In this document: piece after piece, positions 8,539-17,375 of the stretch
Layout: every line of letters begins with the position of its first letter
Position numbering within the stretch: the stretch's first letter is position 1
Assembly: GCF_000511355.1 (NCBI RefSeq)
Contig: NC_023135.1
Coordinates: 2,320,371-2,384,370, forward strand
Length of the DNA stretch: 64,000 nucleotides
From: Leisingera methylohalidivorans DSM 14336
GTDB lineage: Bacteria > Pseudomonadota > Alphaproteobacteria > Rhodobacterales > Rhodobacteraceae
Direction of reading: 5' to 3'
The notes under the pieces: generated by a model
The model's input: the letters and a program-made list of their open reading frames with translations, nothing else
What the model was told of the DNA's origin: nothing
Database searches by the model: none
Translations under genes and position numbers: made by a program

Positions 8539-9396
8539 TTACTGCCGGCTGCGCATGGACCGGGCCAGAAGCGCGGCCTCTGCCAGCACATCCGCGTCCA
8601 GGCCGGTGTCATAGCCAAGGTCTGTCAAACGCCTGTGAACCGCCTCAGTGGCGACATTGCCCGCAGCGCCCGGCGCGTAAGGGCAGCCGCCCAATCCGCC
8701 TACAGCAGCATCGAAAACCCGTACGCCCTGATCCAGCGATGCCTCGATATTGTCGAGTGCCCGGCCGGAGGTGTCGTGATAGTGGCCCGCCAGATTCTTT
8801 GCAGGCACCCGTGCTGTGACAGCTTTCAGCATCGCCGTAATCGCGTCCGGCGTACCTCGCCCGATGGTGTCCCCCAGCGAGATCTCATAGCAGCCCAAGG
8901 CAAACAGGCGCTCGGCCACTTCAGCAACTTTCTGCGGCGCGGTGACCCCGTCAAAGGGGCAATCGGTCACGCAGGAAACATAGCCGCGCACCGGCAGGCC
9001 GATTTCCTTTGCAGCCTCCAGAATGGGCAGAAAGCGCATGATGCTTTCCTCGATTGTCGCGTTGATGTTGGCCTTGGAAAACCCTTCAGAGGCCGAGGCG
9101 AACACCGCAATCTCGTCCGCCTTGGCAGCGACGGCATCCTCGTAGCCGCGCATGTTGGGCGTCAAAGCTGCATACCGCACGCCGGGCGCGCGGGCGATGC
9201 CAGCCAGCACCTCGGCGCTTCCCGCCATCTGCGGCACCCATTTCGGCGACACGAAGCTGGCCACCTCGATCCGCGAAAACCCGGCCCGGCTCAGGCAATC
9301 CGTCAGCGCCACCTTCTCCGCCACCGGGATTTCGCGCTTCTCGTTCTGCAGCCCGTCCCGCGGACCGACTTCGAAAATCTCGACACGCTCAACCAT
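8539..9396 (-). CDS. liuE: Hydroxymethylglutaryl-CoA lyase
   Basis: A 285-residue TIM-barrel lyase splitting HMG-CoA into acetyl-CoA and acetoacetate, the end of leucine breakdown. Seen motifs are VGPRDGLQNE with the catalytic Arg-Asp near residue 13, the metal-binding HYHDT (about residue 203), and the signature loop GGLGGCPYAPGA with the catalytic cysteine near residue 236. Length is slightly short of mitochondrial enzymes, as expected for bacteria. The 66-bp gap upstream to the biotin-carboxylase gene holds a dispersed repeat in inverted orientation. Confidence 0.95.
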   Translation of the reverse strand: MVERVEIFEVGPRDGLQNEKREIPVAEKVALTDCLSRAGFSRIEVASFVSPKWVPQMAGSAEVLAGIARAPGVRYAALTPNMRGYEDAVAAKADEIAVFASASEGFSKANINATIEESIMRFLPILEAAKEIGLPVRGYVSCVTDCPFDGVTAPQKVAEVAERLFALGCYEISLGDTIGRGTPDAITAMLKAVTARVPAKNLAGHYHDTSGRALDNIEASLDQGVRVFDAAVGGLGGCPYAPGAAGNVATEAVHRRLTDLGYDTGLDADVLAEAALLARSMRSRQ

Positions 9397-9402
9397 TGCC
9401 GG

Positions 9403-9433
9403 GCCTCCTGCTTCTTTCTGGTCCTAAATACTC
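9403..9433 (-). repeat. Dispersed GAGTATTT repeat, copy 2 (between liuD and liuE)
   Basis: Read on the minus strand: TGAGTATTTAGGACCAGAAA then GAAGCAGGAGG. It fits the GAGTATTT-N4-CCAGA-N-GAA consensus seen at 4551, 11431, 27813 and 40244, and lies within the short gap between two liu operon genes, here sense to the transcript. The AGGAGG at its end may serve or disturb the liuE ribosome site region. Confidence 0.65.
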
Positions 9434-9462
9434 AAATGCCAACAGCTGCCGCGGGCGCACGG

Positions 9463-11403
9463 TCAGCCGTCCCCCTCCTCTTCCAGACGCACAAGCGCCG
9501 CGCCGGCCTCAACCTGATCGCCCGCGCCGGCCAGCACCTCAGCCACCACACCGTCACGGGCGGCCAGCAGTGAATGCTCCATTTTCATCGCTTCCAGAAT
9601 GGCAAGCCTGTCACCCTCTGCCACCGGCTGGCCGACTTTAGCAAAAACGGCTTTGACCAGCCCCGGCATCGGCGCCTCAATCACATTCCTGTCGCCCCCC
9701 GCAGCCGCATCCCGGTCCAGCGGGTCCACAACAGTGAATTCCAGGCCGTATGCGTCAAACACCGTGATCAATGCGCCGGCCTCAGAGGTTACGGGCATCC
9801 GGCGTCCTTCAATGCGCCAATGCCCCTGGCTGCGTTCGGCCAGCACGGTTTCGCCATTCACAGTCCACAGCTGCCGGTCCGGCCCGTCCACCTGCACGTC
9901 CGCCGTGAACTCTTCCTCCGAATGGCTGAGCGTCACCGCACGGTGCAGCGGCCCCCAAAGCGTGAAACCGGTCTCCGGCGCGGCATCCACCAGACCAAGC
10001 GCCACCATGCCAGCGGCCGCTTTGTGGCGCAGCTCTGCCTTCGGCGCAGCCACCAATTCCTCCAGATCGCGCGCAATCAGGCCGGTGTCCACGTCGCCCT
10101 GCGCAAACCCTTCATGCGCAGCCAGCGCACCGAGGAAAGCAAGGTTGGTGACGGTGCCGCCGACCTGGGTTTCCTCCAGCGCACGGGCCAAACGGGACAG
10201 CGCCACCCTGCGGGTGGAGCCATGCACGATCACCTTGGCAATCATCGGATCATACCAGGGGCTGATGGCGTCGCCTGCCCGCACGCCGCTGTCCGCCCGG
10301 CACTCGGCCGGGAAAGACAAATGGGTAAGCGTGCCGGTGGCCGGAAGAAAGCCCTTGGGCACGTCTTCCGCATAAAGCCGCGCCTCAAACGCGTGGCCGG
10401 TGATCGTCAGGTCTTCCTGCCGGGCAGGCAGGCGCTCACCTGAGGCGACCCGCAGCTGCCACTCCACCAGATCGACACCGGTGATCAGTTCGGTCACCGG
10501 ATGCTCCACCTGCAGGCGGGTGTTCATTTCCATGAACCAGAAGCCGTCGCTGCGCAGGCCGTCCGAGCCATCGACGATGAATTCGACGGTGCCTGCGCCC
10601 TTGTAACCGATCGCTTCAGCCGCGCGCACGCCGGCCCGGCCCATTGCTTCGCGCATCTCCGCCGTCATGCCCGGCGCAGGGGCTTCCTCAATCACCTTCT
10701 GGTGGCGGCGCTGAAGCGAACAATCGCGCTCGAACAGATGCACCGCACGGGTCCCGTCACCAAAAACCTGCACCTCGATATGGCGGGGCTGCTGGATGTA
10801 TTTCTCGATCAGCACATCCGGGTTGCCAAAGGCCGTGGTGGCCTCGCCTTGCGCGCTTTTCAGGGCATCTGCGAACTCCGCCGGGCTCTCGACCAGCCGC
10901 ATCCCCTTGCCGCCGCCGCCGGCCACGGCCTTGATCAGCACCGGATACCCGATCTTGCCCGCTTCTTCCTGCAGGAAGTCCGCGTCCTGATTGCTGCCGT
11001 GATAGCCGGGCACCACCGGCACGCCGGCCTCTTCCATCAGCGCCTTGGCCGCATCCTTGAGGCCCATCTTGCGGATCGCATCTGCGGACGGGCCGATAAA
11101 GGTGAGGCCGGCAGCCTCTACCGCATCAACGAATTTCGGATTTTCGGACAGGAAGCCGTAACCGGGGTGGATCGCCTGGGCGCCGGTTTCCTGCGCCACG
11201 CGGATGATCTCATCGCCGCGAAGGTAACTGTCGGCGGGGGCCGGGCCGCCGATATGCACCGCCTCATCCGCCAGGGCCACATGTTTCGAGGCTGCATCGG
11301 CGTCGGAATATACCGCCACTGTCCGCACGCCCATGGCGCGGGCGGTTTCCATCACGCGGCAGGCGATTTCGCCGCGGTTGGCAATCAGGATCTTGTCAAA
11401 CAT
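9463..11403 (-). CDS. liuD: Methylcrotonoyl-CoA carboxylase, biotin-containing alpha subunit
   Basis: A 646-residue protein with three parts. The N-terminal biotin carboxylase domain (residues 1 to about 450) has ATP-grasp motifs GGGGKGMR and the EMNTRLQVEH segment. A linking BT domain follows. The C-terminal biotin carrier domain has EAMKMEHS, with the biotinyl lysine at about residue 607. It carboxylates biotin with bicarbonate and ATP; LiuB transfers the carboxyl to 3-methylcrotonyl-CoA. Propionyl-CoA carboxylase alpha is the main alternative, but the gene neighbourhood (ivd, HMG-CoA lyase) decides for MCC. Confidence 0.95.
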   Translation of the reverse strand: MFDKILIANRGEIACRVMETARAMGVRTVAVYSDADAASKHVALADEAVHIGGPAPADSYLRGDEIIRVAQETGAQAIHPGYGFLSENPKFVDAVEAAGLTFIGPSADAIRKMGLKDAAKALMEEAGVPVVPGYHGSNQDADFLQEEAGKIGYPVLIKAVAGGGGKGMRLVESPAEFADALKSAQGEATTAFGNPDVLIEKYIQQPRHIEVQVFGDGTRAVHLFERDCSLQRRHQKVIEEAPAPGMTAEMREAMGRAGVRAAEAIGYKGAGTVEFIVDGSDGLRSDGFWFMEMNTRLQVEHPVTELITGVDLVEWQLRVASGERLPARQEDLTITGHAFEARLYAEDVPKGFLPATGTLTHLSFPAECRADSGVRAGDAISPWYDPMIAKVIVHGSTRRVALSRLARALEETQVGGTVTNLAFLGALAAHEGFAQGDVDTGLIARDLEELVAAPKAELRHKAAAGMVALGLVDAAPETGFTLWGPLHRAVTLSHSEEEFTADVQVDGPDRQLWTVNGETVLAERSQGHWRIEGRRMPVTSEAGALITVFDAYGLEFTVVDPLDRDAAAGGDRNVIEAPMPGLVKAVFAKVGQPVAEGDRLAILEAMKMEHSLLAARDGVVAEVLAGAGDQVEAGAALVRLEEEGDG

Positions 11404-11430
11404 GGGGTTGGTCCTTTGTCTGGATCGCCG

Positions 11431-11481
11431 GACCGGGGGCGCTGCCCCCGGACCCCCGAAGTATTTCGCGAAAGATGAAAG
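11431..11481 (+). repeat. Dispersed GAGTATTT repeat, copy 3 (between liuB and liuD)
   Basis: A GC-rich imperfect palindrome (GGGGGCGCTGCCCCC) is followed by GGACCCCCGAAGTATTTCGC and GAAAGATGAAAG. The shape (C-rich block, AGTATTT, GATGAA end) matches the copies at 4551 and 40244. It occupies the 87-bp gap between two operon genes and is antisense to the transcript. Confidence 0.7.
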
Positions 11482-11490
11482 CCCGGAGGC

Positions 11491-13095
11491 TTACATCCGG
11501 AAGACGCCGAATTTGGTCTCTTCGACCGGGGCATTCAGGGCGGCGCTGAGCGACAGCGCCAGCACGTCGCGGGATTTGCGCGGGTCAATGATGCCGTCAT
11601 CCCACAGCCGTGCCGAGGCATAAAGCGGGTGGCTCTGCTCCTCGAACATGTCGATGGTGGGCTGTTTGAAGGCAGCTTCCTCCTCAGCGCTCCAGCTGCT
11701 GCCCTGGCGTTCGATGGCGTCGCGTTTCACCGTCGCCAGCACGCCCGCTGCCTGCTCGCCGCCCATCACCGAGATGCGGGAGTTGGGCCAGGTCCACAGA
11801 AACCGCGGCTGGTAGGCGCGGCCCGACATGCCGTAGTTGCCGGCGCCAAAAGAGCCGCCGACCAGCATAGTGATCTTGGGCACGTTGGTGGTGGCGACCG
11901 CCGTCACCATCTTGGCGCCGTGACGGGCGATGCCCTCGTTCTCATATTTGCGGCCGACCATAAAGCCGGTGATGTTCTGCAGGAACACCAGCGGGATCTT
12001 GCGCTGCGAGCAGAGTTCGACGAAATGGGCGCCCTTCTGCGCCGCCTCCGAAAACAGGACGCCGTTGTTGGCAATGATGCCGATCGGGCAGCCCTTGAGG
12101 TGGGCAAAGCCGGTCACCAGCGTCTCGCCGAAGCGCGGCTTGAATTCGTCAAAACGGGAGCCGTCGACCAGCCGCGCGATCACCTCGCGGATGTCGTAAG
12201 GCGTGCGCAGGTCGCCGGGCACAACGCCGAGGATTTCCTCGGGGTCGTAGGCGGGCTCCTCGGGGCTGGCCCAGTTCACCGTCAGCGGCCTGGTGATGTT
12301 CAGCGATTGCACCGCACGCCGCGCCAGCGCCAGCGCGTGGGCGTCATCCTCGGCCAGATAATCGGCCACGCCGGACAGGCGTGTATGCACGTCGCCGCCG
12401 CCAAGATCTTCGGCGCTGACGACCTCGCCCGTTGCGGCCTTCACCAGCGGCGGACCTGCCAGGAAGATGGTGCCCTGTTCCTTGACGATGATGGTGACGT
12501 CCGACATCGCGGGGACATAGGCGCCGCCCGCGGTGCAGGAGCCCATGACAACGGCGATTTGCGGGATGCCCTTGGCCGACATCCGGGCCTGGTTGTAGAA
12601 AATGCGGCCGAAGTGGTCGCGGTCGGGGAAGACCTCGTCCTGGTTCGGCAGGTTGGCACCGCCGGAGTCGACCAGGTAGATGCACGGCAGCCGGTTCTCC
12701 TCGGCAATCTCCTGCGCGCGCAGGTGTTTCTTGACCGTCATCGGGTAATAGGTGCCGCCCTTCACGGTGGCATCGTTGCAGACCACCATGACCTCTTGGC
12801 CCTCGACCCGGCCGATGCCCGCGACAACACCTGCACTGGGGGCGGCGCCGTCATACATGGCATGCGCAGCCGTGGCGCCGATCTCAAGGAACGGCGAGCC
12901 GGGATCGAGCAGGTTTGCCACCCGGCGGCGCGGCAGCATCTTGCCGCGGCTTTCATGCCGGGCGCGGGATTTCTCGCCGCCGCCCATGCGCGCGGCCTCG
13001 GCCGCCTCGCTGATCTGCGCCAGCGCTTCGAGATGCGCCTCGCGGTTCTGCTTGAAGCCTTCGGAGGAAGGCATCGCCTTGGATGTGAGTTTCAT
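11491..13095 (-). CDS. liuB: Methylcrotonoyl-CoA carboxylase, carboxyltransferase beta subunit
   Basis: A 534-residue carboxyltransferase with two crotonase-like halves. Family segments include [16 protein letters not shown] (N-terminal), [18 protein letters not shown] (acyl-CoA carboxylase oxyanion loop) and [11 protein letters not shown] with [11 protein letters not shown] in the C-terminal half. It carboxylates 3-methylcrotonyl-CoA. The ATG at 13095 is chosen over an in-frame GTG at 13101 because GGGAG stands 7 nt before the ATG but almost abuts the GTG. Confidence 0.95.
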   Translation of the reverse strand: MKLTSKAMPSSEGFKQNREAHLEALAQISEAAEAARMGGGEKSRARHESRGKMLPRRRVANLLDPGSPFLEIGATAAHAMYDGAAPSAGVVAGIGRVEGQEVMVVCNDATVKGGTYYPMTVKKHLRAQEIAEENRLPCIYLVDSGGANLPNQDEVFPDRDHFGRIFYNQARMSAKGIPQIAVVMGSCTAGGAYVPAMSDVTIIVKEQGTIFLAGPPLVKAATGEVVSAEDLGGGDVHTRLSGVADYLAEDDAHALALARRAVQSLNITRPLTVNWASPEEPAYDPEEILGVVPGDLRTPYDIREVIARLVDGSRFDEFKPRFGETLVTGFAHLKGCPIGIIANNGVLFSEAAQKGAHFVELCSQRKIPLVFLQNITGFMVGRKYENEGIARHGAKMVTAVATTNVPKITMLVGGSFGAGNYGMSGRAYQPRFLWTWPNSRISVMGGEQAAGVLATVKRDAIERQGSSWSAEEEAAFKQPTIDMFEEQSHPLYASARLWDDGIIDPRKSRDVLALSLSAALNAPVEETKFGVFRM

Positions 13096-13171
13096 GTCCA
13101 CTCTCCCGTTATAGGGTTGAGATCTTTACTTCCGGTTGGCGCCGCGTACGCCGGGTATGCAACACCCTGGG

Positions 13172-14701
13172 TCATTGATCAGCCTCCCCCGCCGCCCGCG
13201 CCTTCAGCTCCTTGCGGATCACCTTGCCGGTCACGGTCATCGGCAGCGCGTCCAGGAATTCCACCTCGCGCGGGTAGGAATACTGTGCGAGGCGGTCCTT
13301 GACGTAATCCTGCAGTTCCTGCGCCGAGGCCTGGGCCCCGTCTTTCAGCACCACATAGGCCTTGACGATCTCGGTGCGCAGCGGATCGGGCTTGCCGACC
13401 ACGCCCACGGTGGCCACCGCCGGGTGGGTCAGCAGGCAATCCTCGATTTCGGCCGGGCCGATGCGGTAGCCGGCCGAGGTGATCACATCATCCTCGCGGC
13501 CCACAAAGCGCAGATAGCTGCCTTCCCAGATGCCGCGGTCGCCAGTCAGCAGCCAGTCGCCGCGGAACTTGGCAGCGGTTTCTTCGGGGCGGTTCCAGTA
13601 TTGCAGCAGCATCGAGGCCGAACCGCGGCGGATGGCGACGTCGCCCTCGCCCTCTGCCGGGTTGCCGTCTTCGCCGATCACCGCCACTTCATGCCCCGGC
13701 ACCGCTTTGCCGATGCAGCCCGGGCGCGGTTCGAAACCGGCAGCGCAGGAGGAGGCCACCATGTTGCATTCGGTCTGGCCGTAGAATTCGTTGATGGTCA
13801 CGCCCAAGCAACGCCGGCCCCAGGCGAGCATCTCCGCGCCCAGGGGCTCTCCGCCGGAAGCAACAGAACGCAGGCCGCCGAGCCCCTGCCCCGCTGCCTT
13901 GAGCATCCGCAGCGCAGTTGGCGGGAAGAATATATTGCGCACCCCGGCCTTGGCGATCAGATCGGCGCAAGCTTCGGGCGTAAATTTGTCCAGCCGCGCC
14001 GCAACCACCGGCACGCCCAGCGCAAGGCCCGGCATCAGCACGTCGAACAATCCGCCGATCCAGGCCCAGTCCGCCGGGGTCCACAGCACGTCGCCCTGCT
14101 GCCCGAGGTAATCATGGCTGATGGCAACGCCCGGCAGGTGGCCGGTCAGCACCCGGTGGCCGTGCAGCGCGCCCTTGGGGCTGCCGGTGGTGCCGGAGGT
14201 ATAGATCAGCACCGCAGGCGTATCAGGCGCAGTCTCGGCAAAGGGCACCGGCGCGCCGTCCATTCCGGCGCTATCGACCATCACCGCATCGGCCAGATCG
14301 CCCAGCAGTTCCGCGCCTTCGGGGTCCGTAAAGACAAAGCGCACGCCTGCATCGCCTGCACGGGAGGCCAGTGCATCACGCTTGAACAGTTTGAACAGCG
14401 GCACCGAAATGCCGCCCGCCTTCCAGACCGCCAGATGCGCCGCCGCGCACCAGGGCGACTGGCTGAGCAGCACCCCGACCCGGTCACCCGGCTGGATACG
14501 GGTCAGCAGGCAGCGGGTCAGGCCATCCACCATCCCGGACAGGTCGCCATAGGAAATGTCGCGCCGCTCCGCGCCTGTCATGTCGATCAGCGCGGTCTGT
14601 TCCGGCGGGCGGGACAGGCACTGGCGGGCCATGTTCAGCTGTGCCGGCAAATCCCAGCTGCCGTCAGGGCGCAGGCCCGGAAAATCTTGCGGTTCAGCCA
14701 T
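13172..14701 (-). CDS. AMP-binding acyl-CoA synthetase in the leucine operon
   Basis: A 509-residue member of the acyl/acetyl-CoA synthetase (ANL) superfamily. It carries the P-loop-like YTSGTTGSPKGALHG (about residues 168-182), the adenylate-binding NEFYGQTE, the hinge region LTGDRGIW with GREDDVI, and a C-terminal catalytic lysine in TVTGKVIRKEL. It activates a carboxylate with ATP and CoA. In this operon the likely substrates are isovalerate, a related branched acid, or acetoacetate from the lyase step; the sequence alone does not decide. Start: of two tandem ATGs, the one at 14701 has GGAG at 5 nt. Confidence 0.88.
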   Translation of the reverse strand: MAEPQDFPGLRPDGSWDLPAQLNMARQCLSRPPEQTALIDMTGAERRDISYGDLSGMVDGLTRCLLTRIQPGDRVGVLLSQSPWCAAAHLAVWKAGGISVPLFKLFKRDALASRAGDAGVRFVFTDPEGAELLGDLADAVMVDSAGMDGAPVPFAETAPDTPAVLIYTSGTTGSPKGALHGHRVLTGHLPGVAISHDYLGQQGDVLWTPADWAWIGGLFDVLMPGLALGVPVVAARLDKFTPEACADLIAKAGVRNIFFPPTALRMLKAAGQGLGGLRSVASGGEPLGAEMLAWGRRCLGVTINEFYGQTECNMVASSCAAGFEPRPGCIGKAVPGHEVAVIGEDGNPAEGEGDVAIRRGSASMLLQYWNRPEETAAKFRGDWLLTGDRGIWEGSYLRFVGREDDVITSAGYRIGPAEIEDCLLTHPAVATVGVVGKPDPLRTEIVKAYVVLKDGAQASAQELQDYVKDRLAQYSYPREVEFLDALPMTVTGKVIRKELKARAAGEADQ

Positions 14702-14773
14702 CATAGCTCCATTCGCTGCACGGAACGCGGGCAGCTCTGCCCCGGGACCCTGCGCTGCTGCCGGCCCCGTGGA

Positions 14774-15934
14774 TCACATGGTTCCCATCAGCTCGCGGCC
14801 GATCAGCATGCGGCGGATTTCGCTGGTGCCGGCGCCGATTTCCATCAGCTTGGCATCGCGGAAAATCCGGCCCACCGGGTTGTCGGACAGATAGCCCGCA
14901 CCGCCGAAAGCCTGCACCGCCTGATGCGCCTGGGTCATCGCGACCTCGGAGGAGTAGAGGCAGCAGGCCGCCGCGTCCTGACGGGTCACCGTGCCCTTGT
15001 CGCAGGACTTGGCCACTTCATAGACATAAGCCCGCGCCGAATTCATCGCAGTGTACATGTCGGCGATCTTGGCCTGCATCAGCTGGAAGTTCCCGATCGG
15101 CTGGCCGAACTGCTTGCGCTCTTTCATATAGGGCATCATCTCGTCCATGCAGGCGGCCATGATGCCGGTGCCGATGCCCGCGAGCACCACGCGCTCATAA
15201 TCCAGCCCGGACATCAGGACGCGCACGCCCTTGCCCTCTTCGCCAAGGATGTTCTCAAACGGAACCTCGACGTCCTCGAACACCAGTTCGGCCGTGTTGG
15301 AGCCGCGCATGCCCAGTTTGTCGAAGTGCTTGGAGGCGGAGAAGCCCTTCATCTCTTTTTCGATCAGGAAGGCGGTCATGCCTTTGGAGCCGGCATCGGG
15401 ATCGGTCTTGGCATAGACCACCAGGGTATCGGCATCCGGACCATTGGTGATCCAGTATTTGTTACCATTCAAACGGAAGTGGTCATTGCGCTTTTCCGCC
15501 CGCAGCGACATGGAGACCACATCGGACCCCGCGCCGGCCTCGGACATTGCCAGCGCACCGACGTGCTCGCCCGAGATCAGCCGCGGCAGATACTTGGCCT
15601 TTTGTTCGGCGTTGCCGTTCAGCTTGATCTGGTTGACGCAAAGGTTGGAATGCGCGCCATAGGACAGCGACACAGAGGCACTGGCGCGGGCGACTTCCTC
15701 GACCGCAACCGTGTGGGCCAGATAAGACATGCCGGCGCCGCCGAATTCCTCCGGCACGGTGATCCCCAGCAGGCCAAGCTCGCCCATTTCTTTCCAAAGT
15801 TCCGCAGGGAACTCGTTGTTCTGATCGATTTCCTGCGCCAACGGCTTGACGCGGTCCTGCGCCCAGCGGTGAACCGCGTCGCGCAGTGCGTTCACATCCT
15901 CACCAAGATCAAAAGTCATGCTTGCGTTGAACAT
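14774..15934 (-). CDS. liuA: Isovaleryl-CoA dehydrogenase
   Basis: A 386-residue FAD-dependent acyl-CoA dehydrogenase, the expected length. The catalytic base is placed as in isovaleryl-CoA dehydrogenases: Glu247 in [10 protein letters not shown], unlike the C-terminal position used by short- and medium-chain enzymes. FAD-binding segments MSEAGAGSD and YWITNG and the C-terminal [14 protein letters not shown] are present. It oxidises isovaleryl-CoA to 3-methylcrotonyl-CoA, passing electrons to electron-transfer flavoprotein. It is the first gene of the liu operon; a TATAAT box and an operator-like palindrome stand just upstream. The ATG at 15934 (GGAGG 9 nt before) was kept; an ATG at 15919 is possible. 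Confidence 0.95.
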   Translation of the reverse strand: MFNASMTFDLGEDVNALRDAVHRWAQDRVKPLAQEIDQNNEFPAELWKEMGELGLLGITVPEEFGGAGMSYLAHTVAVEEVARASASVSLSYGAHSNLCVNQIKLNGNAEQKAKYLPRLISGEHVGALAMSEAGAGSDVVSMSLRAEKRNDHFRLNGNKYWITNGPDADTLVVYAKTDPDAGSKGMTAFLIEKEMKGFSASKHFDKLGMRGSNTAELVFEDVEVPFENILGEEGKGVRVLMSGLDYERVVLAGIGTGIMAACMDEMMPYMKERKQFGQPIGNFQLMQAKIADMYTAMNSARAYVYEVAKSCDKGTVTRQDAAACCLYSSEVAMTQAHQAVQAFGGAGYLSDNPVGRIFRDAKLMEIGAGTSEIRRMLIGRELMGTM

Positions 15935-15960
15935 CCCGCGGGACCTCCCGGTTAGAGCCG

Positions 15961-15989
15961 ATTATATGAACACTTGTTCAATTCAATAA
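15961..15989 (-). promoter_or_regulatory. liu operon promoter with palindromic operator
   Basis: On the minus strand a perfect -10 box TATAAT (15966-15961) is immediately preceded by the perfect palindrome TGAACAAGTGTTCA (15980-15967, 6-2-6). Seventeen bases before the -10 box stands a weak -35 (TTATTG). An operator squeezed between -35 and -10 fits repression by a dimeric TetR- or MerR-type regulator, as is common for branched-chain and fatty-acid catabolic operons. No regulator gene for it lies in the window. Confidence 0.65.
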
Positions 15990-16042
15990 ACGAGCCCCCG
16001 ATTCGGGTCAATCGTGTTCCTGCGAGGCGGTACAAACGGCAA

Positions 16043-16067
16043 CGGGCGGCCCCTGAATGGCCGCCCG
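16043..16067 (-). terminator. Hairpin after the SH3-domain gene
   Basis: CGGGCGGCC and GGCCGCCCG form a perfect 9-bp stem with a 7-base loop, 21 bp downstream of the stop of the minus-strand SH3 gene and upstream of liuA. Only scattered T residues follow, so termination may be incomplete or Rho-assisted. Confidence 0.5.
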
Positions 16068-16087
16068 CAACAAACCGACCAACAGGG

Positions 16088-16747
16088 TCAGCGGATCACA
16101 TGGATCACAGTGCGGCTGTCTGCTTCAACCAGCACCGGGAGGCCATTGAGATAGACGTAACGGAACTTGGAATCCGGAACCTCCGCCAGCTGGACCTGCT
16201 CTGGAATCACGACACCTGTCACCACCTCACCTTGCACGTAAACCGGCTCGGTGGCGTTGCTGCGCACATAGGTCACCACCTTCTCGTCCGGCACAGCAGC
16301 CTCACCCGCGATGGACCCTGCAATGGCCCCGGCGACAACACCAGCCGGTCCTGCAATCAGGCCGCCGGTGACGGCACCGCCGACAGCACCCAGCGCAGCA
16401 TCGTTTGCGCCGGTCTCGGTGCTGGTATAGGTCACTGTGTTGAATTTCACCGGGCTGTCCTTGGCGACAACCGGCACATATGTATCGGCAAGATTGCCGG
16501 TCAGGTATTCGCCATAGGCCCAGCCGTCTGCACCCTCATAGCCGACCTTGCACCAGTTGCTTTCCTCAAGGCAGCCCTCAAGATCAACCGAGCCATCGGC
16601 AGAGATCACCCCAATGATCTCGTGCTGCGGGCCTGGGCCTGCGCGCAGGTTCAGGTCGGTCACAGCCTGCACTTTGACCCCGGCCCACACCGGGGCGGCC
16701 AGCAGGGCCAGAGCGGAAGCGGTCAAGGCGCGTTTGGGCGTAAACAT
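16088..16747 (-). CDS. Exported SH3-domain / DUF1236 protein
   Basis: A 219-residue protein with a signal peptide (TASALALLAAPVWA, cleavage after about residue 22). A bacterial SH3 domain follows (DLNLRAGPGPQHEIIGVI to GWAYGEYL, residues about 31-88), then an Ala/Gly-rich glycine-zipper stretch (GAVGGAVTGGLIAGPAGVVAGAIAGSIAG quoted as GGAVTGGLIAGPAG; about 118-146). The tail has the PVYVQGEVVTG and YVYLNGLPVLV segments of DUF1236. SH3b modules bind cell-wall peptides and glycine zippers often insert in membranes, so an envelope role is likely. The ATG at 16747 has AGGAGA 5 nt upstream. The gene is divergent from creA. Confidence 0.85.
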   Translation of the reverse strand: MFTPKRALTASALALLAAPVWAGVKVQAVTDLNLRAGPGPQHEIIGVISADGSVDLEGCLEESNWCKVGYEGADGWAYGEYLTGNLADTYVPVVAKDSPVKFNTVTYTSTETGANDAALGAVGGAVTGGLIAGPAGVVAGAIAGSIAGEAAVPDEKVVTYVRSNATEPVYVQGEVVTGVVIPEQVQLAEVPDSKFRYVYLNGLPVLVEADSRTVIHVIR

Positions 16748-16916
16748 TGTGTTCTCCTCGATATCAGTTCTGCATGAAGGCGCGTTTTTTGCGCCATTGC
16801 GGACAGACAACGTGCGCTTCCAAAAAAGGTTCCCCGGATCGTTTTGCCATTTGAGCGCGTTGGGTTAGCAGTAACGGGACAGACCGGCACACAGCAGATT
16901 GCGAGGATATAGACTG

Positions 16917-17375
16917 ATGAAGCGATTGAACCGGACAGCCGCAGCCCTGACCTGCCTGCTGGGCCTGCCCGCCGCAGCTGAAGAAGTCGGGGAGATCGGC
17001 GTCGATTGGGTGGGAAATGACATCATCATCGAGGCCATCGCCGACCCCAAGGTCAGCGGCGTGACCTGCCACATCGCCTATTTCGAGCGCGGTTTGCTTG
17101 ACAGGCTGTCAAAGGGGAACTGGTTCGAGGATCCGTCCAACGCTTCAATCGCCTGCCGCCAGACCGGGCCGATCACAATAGGCGACATCGACCGCGGCCG
17201 CGATGGCGAGGATGTATTCCGGGCGTCCCGCTCCATCATTCTGAAATCGCTGCGGGTGAAGCGGATTTTCGATGAGGCCAACCAGACCCTGATCTATGCT
17301 GCCCACGCAGCAGAGCTGACCGATGGCTCCGCCAAGGTTTCGATCTCGACGGTGCCGCTCTATCAGGCGGACTGA
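16917..17375 (+). CDS. creA: CreA family protein
   Basis: A 152-residue exported protein: signal peptide (TAAALTCLLGLPAAA, cleavage near residue 22) and the family segments EIGVDWVGNDIIIEAI, DPKVSGVTCHI and ASRSIILKSLRVKRIFD. CreA is a conserved periplasmic protein of unknown biochemical function. The ATG at 16917 starts the signal peptide, and a GAGGATAT stretch lies before it. Its 3' end overlaps that of the convergent aminotransferase gene by 13 bp. Confidence 0.9.
   Translation: MKRLNRTAAALTCLLGLPAAAEEVGEIGVDWVGNDIIIEAIADPKVSGVTCHIAYFERGLLDRLSKGNWFEDPSNASIACRQTGPITIGDIDRGRDGEDVFRASRSIILKSLRVKRIFDEANQTLIYAAHAAELTDGSAKVSISTVPLYQAD

Noticed and set aside
9463..13095. Annotating the biotin carboxylase pair as propionyl-CoA carboxylase
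   Set aside because: Neighbouring isovaleryl-CoA dehydrogenase, HMG-CoA lyase and hydratase genes make methylcrotonyl-CoA carboxylase the consistent reading.
13136..15955. A 939-codon open frame on the plus strand, antisense to the synthetase and ivd genes
   Set aside because: It mirrors real minus-strand genes in a GC-rich genome with strong third-position bias, and its translation is a low-complexity Arg/Gly/His-rich string with no family motif.
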